NCBI RefSeq assembly: GCF_023516435.1
Contig: NZ_CP097332.1
Span: 4,092,001-4,156,000 of the forward strand
From: Jatrophihabitans telluris
GTDB taxonomy: Bacteria; Actinomycetota; Actinomycetes; Mycobacteriales; Jatrophihabitantaceae
DNA: 64,000 nt
Direction of reading: 5' to 3'
How positions within the stretch are numbered: position 1 is the first letter of the stretch; each line of letters starts with the position of its first letter. The notes beneath the pieces were generated by a model. It was not told the origin of the DNA, did not search any database, and was given only the letters and a program-made list of their open reading frames with translations. A program made the translations under genes and the position numbers. Shown one piece after another: positions 17,764 to 27,487 of the stretch.

Positions 17764-19467
17764 TCACACCTCGATCACTTGCGGCATCAGCATCGGACGG
17801 CGGCGGTAGGTCTTGTCCACCCAGCGACCAACGGTACGACGGACGATGTGGGCCAGGGCGTCGGCGTCACGAACCCCGTCGACGACCGCCTTCTCCACGA
17901 TCCGGATCAGCTCGGCGCGAATCGGATCGAGGGCATTCGGATCATCGGTGAACCCACGCGCCGTCAGTTCCGGACCGAAGACGACCTTGCCCGCATGCAG
18001 ATCCACCGCGACGAGGATCGAGACGAAGCCTTCGTCGCCGAGGATCTGGCGCTGCTTGATGACCTGGTCCCCGATGTCGCCGACGGCCAGCCCGTCCACA
18101 TAGACATTGTCGATCTCGATCTCGCCGACGACCGAGGCGACGCCGTCGGCCAGATCGACCACCACGCCGTTCTCAGCCAGCATGATCTGGTCGTCGGTCA
18201 TGCCGGTCGAGCGCGCGATCGCGGCGTGCGCCCGCAGGTGTCGCCACTCGCCGTGCACCGGCATGAGGTTGCGAGGCCGCACGGCATTGAGCAGGTAGCG
18301 CAACTCGCCCGCCGGGGCGTGTCCCGAGACGTGCACGAGGGCCGTGGACTTGTGCACCACGGTCGCGCCGAGCCTGGACAGGCCGTTGATCACCGTGAAG
18401 ACGGAGTTCTCGTTACCAGGGATCAGGGAGGACGCGAGCAGGATCAGGTCGTCGGACACGATCCGGATCGACGGATGCTCCCGGTTGGCCATGCGCGACA
18501 GGGCCGACAGCGGCTCACCCTGCGACCCGGTACAGACCAACAGCAGCCGCGAGGACGGGATGGAGTCGGCGTCGGCCAGGTCGACCAGGATGCCCTCGGG
18601 AACCTTGAGCAGGCCGAGATCCCGCGCGATCTGCATGTTGCGGACCATCGACCGTCCGACCATGGCGACGAGCCGACCGGACTCCTCCGCCGCGTCGAGG
18701 ACCTGCTGCACTCGGTGCACATGCGAGGCGAAGCAGGCCACGATGACGCGCCCCTGAGCCTTGGTGATGACATCCGCGACGACCTTGCCCACGTCGCGCT
18801 CGCTCGGGATGAAGCCGGGTACCTCGGCGTTGGTCGAGTCCGACAGCAGCAGGTCCACACCCTCATCGCCGAGGCGGGAGAAGCCGGGCAGATCGGTTAT
18901 CCGGCCGTCGAGTGGGGTCTGGTCCATCTTGAAGTCGCCGGTGTGCAGAATCGTCCCGCCCGGCGATCGGACCGCAACCGCTAGGGCGTCGGGGATCGAG
19001 TGGTTGACGGCGTAGAACTGCAGGTCCCACGGTCCGGCCTTGATCCGCTCACCCTCGCGCACGATCTGGGTCACCGGGCGGATCCGGTGCTGCTCCAACT
19101 TGGCGGTGATCAGCGCCATCGTCAGGCGGGATCCGATCAACGGGATGTCGGGCCGGGACCGGAGCAGGTAGGGCAGAGCGCCGATGTGGTCCTCGTGGCC
19201 GTGCGTCAGGACGATGGCGTCGATGTCGTTGAGGCGCTCGGCGTAGGCCGACCAGTCCGGCAGGCCGAGGTCGACGCCCGGAGCGTTCGTCTTGCCGAGC
19301 AACATTCCGCAGTCGATGACCAGCAGCCGAGATCCCAGCCGGGGGAACCGCGACTCGAACATGGTCATGTTGCGACCGACCTCGCTGATGCCGCCCAGGG
19401 CGACCACCCGCAGAGTGCCGTCGGAAAGGCGGCGGGGTGTGGACAATTTTCTGTCGGGGGTGCTCAT
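17764..19467 (-). CDS. rnj: Ribonuclease J
   Basis: Metallo-beta-lactamase/beta-CASP nuclease with 5'-3' exo- and endonuclease activity in mRNA decay and rRNA maturation. 567 residues. The zinc motif HGHEDH is at 89-94 and is followed by GDFKMD, beta-CASP SDSTNAEVPG, CTGSQGEP, HVSGHA and HGEWRHL. The start is ATG at 19467 (MSTPDRKL). It lies upstream of map on the same strand with a 111-bp gap that contains a duplicated CTCGCTGCGATGCTCGCTCA-like motif. Confidence 0.95.
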   Translation of the reverse strand: MSTPDRKLSTPRRLSDGTLRVVALGGISEVGRNMTMFESRFPRLGSRLLVIDCGMLLGKTNAPGVDLGLPDWSAYAERLNDIDAIVLTHGHEDHIGALPYLLRSRPDIPLIGSRLTMALITAKLEQHRIRPVTQIVREGERIKAGPWDLQFYAVNHSIPDALAVAVRSPGGTILHTGDFKMDQTPLDGRITDLPGFSRLGDEGVDLLLSDSTNAEVPGFIPSERDVGKVVADVITKAQGRVIVACFASHVHRVQQVLDAAEESGRLVAMVGRSMVRNMQIARDLGLLKVPEGILVDLADADSIPSSRLLLVCTGSQGEPLSALSRMANREHPSIRIVSDDLILLASSLIPGNENSVFTVINGLSRLGATVVHKSTALVHVSGHAPAGELRYLLNAVRPRNLMPVHGEWRHLRAHAAIARSTGMTDDQIMLAENGVVVDLADGVASVVGEIEIDNVYVDGLAVGDIGDQVIKQRQILGDEGFVSILVAVDLHAGKVVFGPELTARGFTDDPNALDPIRAELIRIVEKAVVDGVRDADALAHIVRRTVGRWVDKTYRRRPMLMPQVIEV

Positions 19468-19660
19468 GCTGCGTCCATGATCGTGCGGATCTCCTCGATG
19501 TCGGTGGGCCGCGAACGGCCGTGCGGACCGGATCACCCGTGGACCGGACACGACCGCCGCTTGCGCCGCATGCCAGCCTCGGCAGCGCGGGAGCTCGGCG
19601 GGTCATGCTCAGCACCAGTTCTCAGGGCCCGTCTTCTGCCAGATTAGCGGTTACGTCCTC

Positions 19661-19666
19661 TAGCCT
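19661..19666 (+). promoter_or_regulatory. Putative -10 box, leaderless gene at 19674
   Basis: TAGCCT lies seven bases before the ATG at 19674, in the divergent region with RNase J. Confidence 0.45.
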
Positions 19667-19673
19667 CTTGGCA

Positions 19674-19994
19674 ATGAAGTCCTCCGCGACCATCCAGGCA
19701 CTCGCCCTCGATACGAGCCAGGTCAAGACCTACGGTCTCGGGGCCATCCTGGTGGTGGTCCTGATCGGGCTCCTCGTGTCCTTCGTCGTCACCAAGATCG
19801 TCACCAAGATCGTCACCATCGTCGTGATGGTGGTGCTCGCCTTCGTCCTCTGGGGGCAGCGCCAGCACGTGGTCGACTCCCTGGACAAGCACGCCAAGAA
19901 CTGCGACGCCACGTTCTTCGGCGTGCACGTCAAGGCCAGCAACGACGCCGTCAAGGCCGCGTGCGCGAAGGTGGCCAAGCAAAACGGTTCGTGA
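19674..19994 (+). CDS. Small membrane protein, unknown
   Basis: 106 residues. One or two closely spaced hydrophobic helices (about 22-62, VVVLIGLLVSFVVTKIV and IVTIVVMVVLAFVLWG) are followed by a ~45-residue hydrophilic tail with two cysteines (KNCDATFF and KAACAKV) that could form a disulfide outside. No family recognised. Divergent from rnj; a TANNNT box seven bases upstream suggests a leaderless mRNA. The frame is open further upstream, but that part overlaps the rnj start region. Confidence 0.65.
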   Translation: MKSSATIQALALDTSQVKTYGLGAILVVVLIGLLVSFVVTKIVTKIVTIVVMVVLAFVLWGQRQHVVDSLDKHAKNCDATFFGVHVKASNDAVKAACAKVAKQNGS

Positions 19995-20003
19995 CGGGGC
20001 CGG

Positions 20004-20086
20004 CAACAAGGGCAACCTCAACGCGACCGGGCCGGCAACAAGGGCAACCTCAACGCGACTGGACCGGCAACAAGGGCAACCTCAAC
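20004..20086 (-). repeat. 3'-end repeat array A3 (three reverse copies)
   Basis: Cores at 20004-20022, 20036-20054 and 20068-20086 read CAACAAGGGCAACCTCAAC on the plus strand, 32 bp apart with a shared 13-bp linker (GCGACTGGACCGG or one close to it). They follow the leftward DUF2236 gene, whose TGA stop (20084-20082) lies inside the first copy encountered. Confidence 0.92.
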
Positions 20087-20969
20087 GCGACTGGACCGGC
20101 CCGGAACCCATCGCCCAGCGGATCGTCCGGACCGCGGCCTGTCCGGCCAGCCGCACGCCGGTCGCCTCGGTCACCGGCAGGTAGGGCAGCCGCAGGGGCC
20201 AGCGGGTCCACAGCGGCATCATTGCGACTGCCGAGGCACTGAGCAGGGCGTAGCCCGTACGAGCGGCCGCCGGCAGCGGAGGCGACAGCAGCAGGAACCG
20301 GGCCGCGTCCCGCGCTTGCGGGGTGCCGGCCAGTTCCGGGCGGAAGGCCGCCAACTGCCGATCGAGTTCGGACACGGTCGTCGGGGCGTCCACGACCCCC
20401 AGGGCGGCCGCCACCCGAGCGGTATCGGCAACGTAGCCGTCCCGCTCGGCCGCCGTCAGCGGCTCGGCGCCGTAGCGGTCGTGGGCCCGCAGAAAACTGT
20501 CGACCTCGGCCAGATGGACCCAACTGAGCAGGTGCGGGTCAGTCGCGGAGTAGGACCGGCCGTCCGGCGTGACGCCGTTGACCCGCCGGTGGATGCCCCG
20601 GATCCGCGCCACCATAGCCTCGGCGTCCTCGGCGGTCCCGAAAGTGGTGACGGCGAGAAAGTGACTGGTACGGGCGAGCCGGCCCCACGGATCGCCCCGG
20701 AAGCCGCTGTGTCCGGCCACGCCCGCCATGGCGAGCGGGTGTAACGACTGCAGCAGCAGCGCCCGCAAGCCTCCGACGAACATCGCGGCGTCGGCGTGCA
20801 CGCGCCGGATCGGCCGGTCCTCGGAGAACCATCGCTCGCCCTCGCTCAGATGCACCCGGCGCGCGCGTTCGACCCCCTCGGCTCCGGCGACCCGAGTGAA
20901 CAGTTCGGTCGCCAGCGCCCGCCGTGCGTCCGAGACCAGGTTCACGGGCAGCGCGCTCAACGGGGTCAT
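20082..20969 (-). CDS. Oxygenase MpaB-family (DUF2236) protein
   Basis: 295 residues of the DUF2236 family, which includes the haem latex-clearing protein and mycophenolate MpaB and is widespread, mostly uncharacterised, in actinobacteria. Characteristic blocks are ADAAMFVGGLRALLLQSLHPLAMAGVAGHSGFR, DPWGRLARTSHFLAVTTFG and DPHLLSWVHLAEVDSFL, with conserved His and Arg that could hold haem. No signal peptide. Substrate unknown. The last codons, Ser-Arg-stop, are supplied by repeat A3. Confidence 0.85.
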   Translation of the reverse strand: MTPLSALPVNLVSDARRALATELFTRVAGAEGVERARRVHLSEGERWFSEDRPIRRVHADAAMFVGGLRALLLQSLHPLAMAGVAGHSGFRGDPWGRLARTSHFLAVTTFGTAEDAEAMVARIRGIHRRVNGVTPDGRSYSATDPHLLSWVHLAEVDSFLRAHDRYGAEPLTAAERDGYVADTARVAAALGVVDAPTTVSELDRQLAAFRPELAGTPQARDAARFLLLSPPLPAAARTGYALLSASAVAMMPLWTRWPLRLPYLPVTEATGVRLAGQAAVRTIRWAMGSGPVQSR

Positions 20970-21175
20970 GAAACCAGTCTGCCTCGGCCGAGCGGACTCC
21001 GGCGCCGAACAGCCGTCCCCGTGGGGTGGCTGCCTCGAATATCGACAAGCACCTCATTCCGATCACCGCGGCGCCGATGTGAAGGAATATCGCCCGTGGC
21101 CGGGCCGGGCAACGACCGACCGCCGCGATTCGAAGTCCGGCGAGTACTGGTGTCCGCACGATGAGGGGTAGCCGC

Positions 21176-23443
21176 GTGAGCAGTGCATCGCTACCGACTC
21201 TGCCTCGTCGGCGGCCACTGGACCTTGCGCTGACCGTCACGCTCTGGCTGGCCGCCAACTCCGCGTTGTCGCTGTACCTGTTCGCACGCGGCGACGACCG
21301 GGTGCAGATGATCTGGGCCTTGCTGCTGTTCTTTCCGTTGCTGCTGGTACGGATTTCCCGGATCACGGTGCGGTTGCGGATCCGGCGGCGCGCGAACCTG
21401 GTCCTGATCGCCGCGGTGGGAGCCTGGGGTTCGGCCGGCCTGTGGCTCTACCTCGCCGACGACGTGAGCCTGGCCGCTTTTCCACACCCTCCCGAGCTGC
21501 TGTTCCTGTTCAGCTACGTCGGCTTCGCGGCGCACCTACTGCTCGACGCGCGGTCACGCCACCTGGGCAGCTGGGCGTCCTGGCTCGAATCGGTCGTACT
21601 GTGCGGCGGGGCGGCGTGCCTGGCCGGCGCCCTGTTCCTGGAGCCGCTGGCGCGGGCCTCCGGCGCAACCGGCCTGGCCCTGTTCACCGCACTGCTCTAC
21701 CCGTGCCTGGACATCTCGATGCTGGTCGTCATCCTCATCCAGGTCATCGTGCGAGCCCGGGCCCTCAACCGGTCGACGGTCGCGCTGCTGGCCGGCTGGC
21801 TGCTGTTCGTCGCCGCCGACTCCGGCTTCCTGGTCAATGTCTCCAACGTCACGTTCTTGCAGCAGCCCGCGGTCGGGGCGTCCCTGTGGTTCGGTGGCCT
21901 TCTCCTGATGACCGCCAACGCGGCCCGACCGGTCGACGTGCTGCCCGCCGGCCGGCGCAAGCACGGCGCGGTACCGATGCTGCTCGCAGCGGCCTCGGCG
22001 ATCGCGGTGCTGATCGTCCGGCCCCTGGACCATTCCAGCCCCTACCTGGTGCCCATAGCCGTCGCAACGCTGATCGCGGCGGCCGGCCGGATGACGCTGG
22101 CCCTGCGCGAGGCCAACGGCGCCGCCGAGGCACTGGCGCTGTCGCGGACCGATGACCTGACGTTGCTGCCGAACCGGCGCGCCGTGCTGGCCCGGATCGA
22201 CCACGCGCTGGGCCTGAGCCAGCCGTTGGCACTGATCCTGTTCGACTTGGACGGGTTCAAGGAGATCAACGACACGCTCGGCCATGGGGCCGGTGACACC
22301 GTCCTGCAGATTGCCGCCAACCGGGTGCGCGAGAGCCTGCCGGCGGAATCGCTGGTCGCCCGTCTCGGAGGCGACGAGTTCGCGGTCGTCCACGACGGCG
22401 ACGACGAAGCCACCCTGCTGGCACACGCCCGCACGGTGCTGGCCAGCGTGTCCGAACCGATGACCGTGGAGGGCATGACGCTGAGCGTGAGCGCTTCGAT
22501 CGGGGTCAGCGTGGCCAGCAGGAAGGACGTCTCCAGTACCGACCTGCTGCGCCGCGCCGACGTGGCGATGTACCAGGCCAAGCACGACCGGTCCGGCGTG
22601 CTGATCTACGACCCGGACCGGGACGACTTCTCCCGGCACAAGCTCCAACTGGCCGAGGACCTGCGACGCGGCCTTGCGCAGGGCCAGCTGCGGGTCTACT
22701 ACCAACCGCAGGTGGACGCGGCTACCCGCCGGCTGCACGGGGTCGAGGCCCTAATCCGGTGGCAGCATCCGCACCTGGGCTTGTTGACGCCGCCCCAGTT
22801 CCTGCCGGTCGCCCGGCGCGCCGGGCTGATGATGGCGGTGTCCGAGCTGGTCCTGGCGGTCGCGGTCGCCGACATCAATCGGTGGACGAGCCGCGGCGCG
22901 CTGGCCGACGACCTGCGTGTGTCGATCAACTGCGCGCCGGCCGAGCTTCTGAGCCGGACGTTCCTGCCGGTGCTGTTCAAGGCCTGCGAACAGGCGGCGG
23001 TTCCCCCGGATCGGCTCGTCGTGGAGGTCACGGAGGACTCGTTCCTGTCCGAGCCCGGACGTGCCCGCGACATCCTCGCCGAGATCCGTCGCCATGGGGT
23101 GGAGATCTCGATCGACGACTACGGCACCGGGTTCTCCTCGCTGAGTTATCTGCGGGATCTTCCGGTCAACGAACTCAAGATCGACCGCTCGTTCATCAAG
23201 GCCCTGCGGCAGGACCCGCGCAGCCGAACGATCGTGTCCTCGACCGTGCAGATGGCCGGCGCCCTGGGCATGCGCACGGTGGCCGAAGGCGTCGAGGACG
23301 ACGAGACGATGCACGAGCTGACCGAGCTGGGCATCGACCTGCTGCAGGGCTATGGGATCGGACGGCCGATGCCCGCCGAACAGCTGGAAGGCTGGCTGGC
23401 CGGCTGGTACGCGTTGTCGGCCAACGAGCTCGCCGGCAGCTGA
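21176..23443 (+). CDS. Membrane GGDEF-EAL protein (c-di-GMP synthase/phosphodiesterase), copy 1
   Basis: 755 residues. An N-terminal integral-membrane sensor of about eight helices (1-310) has no recognised ligand. It is followed by GGDEF (signature GGDEF near 398-402; no RxxD I-site) and EAL (EAL near 524, then SINCAP, EVTED, IDDYGTGFSSL, ELKIDRSF, AEGVED, LLQGYG). Both catalytic sets look intact, so it could make and degrade c-di-GMP. I chose GTG 21176, seven bases after GAGGGG; the ATG at 21161 lies over that ribosome binding site. A paralogue lies at 25145-27475. Confidence 0.92.
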   Translation: MSSASLPTLPRRRPLDLALTVTLWLAANSALSLYLFARGDDRVQMIWALLLFFPLLLVRISRITVRLRIRRRANLVLIAAVGAWGSAGLWLYLADDVSLAAFPHPPELLFLFSYVGFAAHLLLDARSRHLGSWASWLESVVLCGGAACLAGALFLEPLARASGATGLALFTALLYPCLDISMLVVILIQVIVRARALNRSTVALLAGWLLFVAADSGFLVNVSNVTFLQQPAVGASLWFGGLLLMTANAARPVDVLPAGRRKHGAVPMLLAAASAIAVLIVRPLDHSSPYLVPIAVATLIAAAGRMTLALREANGAAEALALSRTDDLTLLPNRRAVLARIDHALGLSQPLALILFDLDGFKEINDTLGHGAGDTVLQIAANRVRESLPAESLVARLGGDEFAVVHDGDDEATLLAHARTVLASVSEPMTVEGMTLSVSASIGVSVASRKDVSSTDLLRRADVAMYQAKHDRSGVLIYDPDRDDFSRHKLQLAEDLRRGLAQGQLRVYYQPQVDAATRRLHGVEALIRWQHPHLGLLTPPQFLPVARRAGLMMAVSELVLAVAVADINRWTSRGALADDLRVSINCAPAELLSRTFLPVLFKACEQAAVPPDRLVVEVTEDSFLSEPGRARDILAEIRRHGVEISIDDYGTGFSSLSYLRDLPVNELKIDRSFIKALRQDPRSRTIVSSTVQMAGALGMRTVAEGVEDDETMHELTELGIDLLQGYGIGRPMPAEQLEGWLAGWYALSANELAGS

Positions 23444-23490
23444 CACGGATCAGACGCTTCCCCGCGTCGTTGAAACGCTGAACGCGCATG

Positions 23491-23558
23491 AAACGGCTTA
23501 CCGTTTGACCCGCATTCACCGGTTTGAGCACCGAGAAAACCGAGAATTTCACTCTCGG
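23491..23558. other. Structured intergenic region before the decarboxylase
   Basis: This is a locally AT-richer 200-bp gap. It holds the inverted repeats AAACGG-CTTA-CCGTTT (23491-23506) and CCGAGA-ATTTCAC-TCTCGG (23540-23558), plus a looser CGGTTT/AAACCG pair between them. One of these may be a terminator for the GGDEF-EAL gene or a leader structure for the decarboxylase. It does not match the c-di-GMP riboswitch core I know. Confidence 0.4.
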
Positions 23559-23640
23559 CGACCGTTTGGTAACCCCAGGGCATGATTAGATGACGTGAAG
23601 CGGCGTCTGTCCGCTCTTGCCCTCACCGGAGTGCGACCCC

Positions 23641-25077
23641 ATGCATCAGCCGAATCCCGAGGAGCTCGCTGCCCTCGACGAGCTCAGAGACTGGGCTCGG
23701 CATCGGCTCACCGATCGCGACGGTCCTTGGGTATCGCACCCGACCACGTCAGCCGGGTTGCCCCAATCCGGGACCGAGCCTGCCGTCCACTCACTGCCCG
23801 CGATCTCGCCGGCCGGCGTGGGTCTGACCCAGGCGTGGCACACCCTGCGCGACGTCCTGCTGCCCAGCACCGTGCCGACCGACCACCCGCGCTATCTGGC
23901 CTTCGTCGCCGGCGCGCCGAGTGTGGCCGCGGCCATCGCCGACATGGCCCTGTCCATCGGCAGCGTCTATGCCGGCAGCGAACTCGAGGCCGGCCTGGTT
24001 GTGCGGGCCGAGGCCGAGGCGATCCAATGGCTCGCCGCCCTGGCCGGACTGCCCCCTGGTGCGCGCGGGGCCTTCGTCAGCGGTGGTTCGGCCGCCAATC
24101 TCTCGGCCCTGGTCGCAGCCCGCGCTGCCCGGGCCGAGCGCGCGGCTCGCGCCGCCCGCGACTCCGGTGCCCCGGCCGCTCCCCATTCGACAGCCTGGCC
24201 GCACCCGGGCATCGTCCTCGCCTCGGCGAATTCGCACTCCTCGGTCGCGGCGGCGGTCGAGATCATGGGGTGCGAGCTGCGGATCGTCGGCGAGGTGGAC
24301 CGTCCGATGCTGGCCGCCGATCTCGCCCACGCCCTGCGCGAGGTCGACCCCGCCGACGTCATCGCGGTGGCGGCCATCGCGGGTGCGACCAACACCGGCC
24401 AGATCGACGACCTGGACCGGATTGCGACGCTGTGCGCGCGGCACGGGCTCTGGCTGCACGTCGACGCCGCCTACGGGGGCGCGGCCCTGCTCGACAAGCG
24501 GGTCACCGACGACTTCCTCGGGCTGGAGCGCGCCGACTCGCTGGTCATCAACCCACACAAGTGGCTGTTCACGCCGTATGAGTCCTCAGCCCTGCTGTAC
24601 CGCAACCCCGACCAGGCCCGGCGCACCCACGCACAGCGCAGCCACTATCTGGACGCGGTCTCCGACGGGGACAACCCCGCCGACTACGCCTTCCAGCTCA
24701 GCCGCCGAGCTCGCGGGCTCCCGCTGTGGCTGTCGCTGGTCGCCAACGGCACCGACGCCTATCGGACCGCCGTGGAACGCTGCGTGGACCTCGCCCTGGA
24801 GTCGGCCGCGCTGATCCGGGCGGACGAGCAACTGACCCTGCTGTCCTGCGAGCTCTCGGTCGTCGTCTTCGAGCGCGTCGGCTGGTCCCGGCTGGACTAT
24901 GCGCACTGGAGCGTGTCCGCCCTGCACTCGGGACTCGGGCTGGTGACGCCGACGACCTACCGTGGCCGGCCGGCGCTGCGGTTCTGCTTCGTCAACCCGC
25001 AGACCGCCGTCTCCGACGTCCGGGCCCTGCTCGCGTCCTTGGGCGGAGCCCTGCCACCCGGCGTGTCGCAGACCTAG
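23641..25077 (+). CDS. Group II PLP-dependent decarboxylase
   Basis: 478-residue aspartate aminotransferase-fold enzyme of the aromatic-L-amino-acid/glutamate decarboxylase group. The PLP Lys is K307 in INPHKW; other blocks are GAFVSGGSAANLSAL, HSSVAAA and LHVDAAYGGAAL. A catalytic flap-type segment HYLDAVSDGDN follows. Substrate (aromatic amino acid, aspartate or other) cannot be decided. ATG 23641 is preceded by GGAG at 23628-23631, nine bases away. It sits between two paralogous GGDEF-EAL genes on the same strand. Confidence 0.88.
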   Translation: MHQPNPEELAALDELRDWARHRLTDRDGPWVSHPTTSAGLPQSGTEPAVHSLPAISPAGVGLTQAWHTLRDVLLPSTVPTDHPRYLAFVAGAPSVAAAIADMALSIGSVYAGSELEAGLVVRAEAEAIQWLAALAGLPPGARGAFVSGGSAANLSALVAARAARAERAARAARDSGAPAAPHSTAWPHPGIVLASANSHSSVAAAVEIMGCELRIVGEVDRPMLAADLAHALREVDPADVIAVAAIAGATNTGQIDDLDRIATLCARHGLWLHVDAAYGGAALLDKRVTDDFLGLERADSLVINPHKWLFTPYESSALLYRNPDQARRTHAQRSHYLDAVSDGDNPADYAFQLSRRARGLPLWLSLVANGTDAYRTAVERCVDLALESAALIRADEQLTLLSCELSVVVFERVGWSRLDYAHWSVSALHSGLGLVTPTTYRGRPALRFCFVNPQTAVSDVRALLASLGGALPPGVSQT

Positions 25078-25144
25078 CGCGTTCGACTCATGTTAAGTAC
25101 TGCCGCGCCGATCTGAATCCCGTACGGCATCGAGCCGAGCGGGG

Positions 25145-27475
25145 GTGAAGGGCGCGCACCAGCGCGACGACTCAGTGATGGTGATGCATCGACGGGACGG
25201 CCAGGGGCATGGCTTGTTGAACAAGCTGTCCTCGGTCACAGGCGTGCTCTGCTGGGCGCTGCTCTGTATCGCCGCCGCCGTGGGCCCGACGTTGGGCGCG
25301 CACCCGTCGGCTTACCAGAACGTCCTCGTCAGCTTCAGCATGGTCTTCTTCCCGCTGCTGCTCATCCGGGCCGTCCTGATCACCCTCACCAGCCCCGGTC
25401 GCCGGCGCGCCCTGCTGACCCTAGTCTCGGGGCTGGCCCTCTGGTCCACCGGGTCGATGACCCTCAACACCAACCAGATCCCGGACGTCACCAAGTTCCC
25501 GGCCCCCGGTGAATGGCTCTTCCTCGCCGCCTACCTGTGCCTGGCGGCCTACCTCATCCTCGACCGCACCAGCCGGATGACCTCAGCGGCGACGACCTGG
25601 CTGGACGCGGTCGTCGTCTGCGGCGGCACGACCTGCGTCACCGCCAGCGTGCTCATCACCCCGATCTCCTCACGTTTCGGCGCCTCGGGCCTCCCGCTGC
25701 TGGTGGCCCTGCTCTACCCGATCATCGACCTGATGCTCGGCGTGCTCGTCGTCGGTCAGATCGCGCTGCGACTGCGCAACGACCTGCTCGGTTCACTCCA
25801 GTTGGTCAGCGGTTTCGTCCTGTTCGCTTTCGCCGACGGCCAGTTCGTGCTGAACCTGCACACCGGGACGTACTCCTACTCCTGGATCCAGGACGTGGCC
25901 TGGGGCTTCGGCTTCGCCCAGCTGATCACCGCCGCGGCGCGGCCGACCCGGACCGCGCGGGCGCTGCCGCGACGCCAGGGGCCCACCGTCCTCGTGCTGT
26001 CCTCCGCCGCCGCCGTCCTCGTCCTCGCCTTCCGGCCCTCGGGCGGTTTCGGGCCGCTGCTGGCCGTGACCGCGATGGTCACCCTGATCGCCGGCGGACT
26101 CCGGCTGGCGGTTGCCCTGCGCGAGGCCAACGGCGCGGCCGAGGCCTTCGCCCTGTCCCGGACCGACGACCTGACCCTGTTGCCCAACCGACGTGAGCTA
26201 CGAGCCAAGCTCGACGAGGCGGTGGCCCGTCGCAAGCAGTTCGGCCTGCTCATCCTCGACCTCGACGGCTTCAAGGAAGTGAACGACACCCTGGGCCACT
26301 CCGCCGGGGACACGGTGCTGCAGATCTCCGCGCACCGGATCCGGCAGCTGCTGCCGCCGGAGATGCTCACGGCCCGGCTGGGCGGCGACGAGTTCGCGGT
26401 CCTGGCCGAGGGTGACGAGATCAGCCTGATGGAAGCCGCCCAGCAGGTGATCGAGGTGATCAGCGCCCCCCTCGTCGTCGACGGCATCGAACTGCTCATC
26501 AAGGCCTCGGTCGGGATCACGGTCCGCGGCGAGGGCGACACCTCGGTCGACCTGCTCCGGCGCGCGGACGTGGCCATGTATCAGGCCAAACGGGCCGAGG
26601 TCGGCGCGCTGGTCTATGACGCCCACGCCGACGACTTCTCCCGCGAGAAGCTCGAGCTGGCCCGAGATCTGCGCCAGGGACTCACCGAAGGTCAGATGGT
26701 CCTCTGGTACCAGCCCCAGATCGAGGCGTCCACCGGTCAGCTGTGCGGCGTCGAGGCTTTGATCCGCTGGAACCACCCGCAGTACGGCATGCTCGCGCCC
26801 GCGGTGTTCCTGCCCGCCGCTCGCCGTGCCGGCCTGATGGCCCAGATCTCGGAGGAGGTCGGGCGGCTCGCGGTCAACGATCTGCTGAACTGGCGCTCCG
26901 ACGGCCTGCAGATGCGCGTCGCGATCAACTGCGCACCGCCCGAACTGCTGTCCGGGGTGTTCCTGCCGCGGCTGTTCGAGCGCATCGATCGGGCCCAGCT
27001 TCCCGGCGACAGCCTGGTGATCGAGATGACCGAGGACGTGTTCCTGTCCGACCCGGAGCGCGCCCGCACCATCATCGCCGACATCCGCCGGCACGACGTC
27101 CAGGTCGCGATCGACGACTACGGCACCGGCTTCTCCTCGCTGTCCTACCTGCGGGATCTGCCGGTGCAGGAATTGAAGATGGACCGCTCGTTCATCTCCG
27201 CGATCCGTACCGACGAGCGCAGCCGGATGATCGTCGCGTCCACCTTCTCGATGGCGCAGGCCCTGGGCGTGCGGATGGTCGCCGAAGGGGTCGAGGACGC
27301 GGCGACGGCGGCCGACCTGGTCGCGATGGGCGTCGACGTCCTGCAGGGGTACCACGTCGCACGCCCCATGCCGGCCGCCGACATCGAGGGCTGGATTCGC
27401 CGGTGGCGGTCCATGGCCCATCAGGTCGGCTCGCTGCGCGACGCCGGGCCTTCGTCCGGATCCACCGCCGCCTGA
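25145..27475 (+). CDS. Membrane GGDEF-EAL protein, copy 2
   Basis: 776 residues with the same layout as the protein at 21176: about eight membrane helices, then GGDEF (near 413-417, no I-site) and EAL (near 537) with AINCAP, EMTED, IDDYGTGFSSL, ELKMDRSF, AEGVED and LQGYH all present. The linker between membrane and GGDEF parts, ALREANGAAEA-ALSRTDDLTLLPNRR, is almost identical in both, pointing to duplication. The start is GTG 25145; internal ATGs at 25178 and 25184 are alternatives. Confidence 0.92.
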   Translation: MKGAHQRDDSVMVMHRRDGQGHGLLNKLSSVTGVLCWALLCIAAAVGPTLGAHPSAYQNVLVSFSMVFFPLLLIRAVLITLTSPGRRRALLTLVSGLALWSTGSMTLNTNQIPDVTKFPAPGEWLFLAAYLCLAAYLILDRTSRMTSAATTWLDAVVVCGGTTCVTASVLITPISSRFGASGLPLLVALLYPIIDLMLGVLVVGQIALRLRNDLLGSLQLVSGFVLFAFADGQFVLNLHTGTYSYSWIQDVAWGFGFAQLITAAARPTRTARALPRRQGPTVLVLSSAAAVLVLAFRPSGGFGPLLAVTAMVTLIAGGLRLAVALREANGAAEAFALSRTDDLTLLPNRRELRAKLDEAVARRKQFGLLILDLDGFKEVNDTLGHSAGDTVLQISAHRIRQLLPPEMLTARLGGDEFAVLAEGDEISLMEAAQQVIEVISAPLVVDGIELLIKASVGITVRGEGDTSVDLLRRADVAMYQAKRAEVGALVYDAHADDFSREKLELARDLRQGLTEGQMVLWYQPQIEASTGQLCGVEALIRWNHPQYGMLAPAVFLPAARRAGLMAQISEEVGRLAVNDLLNWRSDGLQMRVAINCAPPELLSGVFLPRLFERIDRAQLPGDSLVIEMTEDVFLSDPERARTIIADIRRHDVQVAIDDYGTGFSSLSYLRDLPVQELKMDRSFISAIRTDERSRMIVASTFSMAQALGVRMVAEGVEDAATAADLVAMGVDVLQGYHVARPMPAADIEGWIRRWRSMAHQVGSLRDAGPSSGSTAA

Positions 27476-27487
27476 GGCGGCCCGGTC

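Noticed and set aside
16744-18984. 746-codon open frame on the plus strand over map and RNase J
   Set aside because: Composition is Arg/His/Asp-rich without any domain, while the minus strand holds two clearly conserved enzymes.
23444-23640. c-di-GMP riboswitch upstream of the decarboxylase
   Set aside because: The gap is structured and lies beside c-di-GMP genes, but I could not find the conserved core of either known c-di-GMP riboswitch class.
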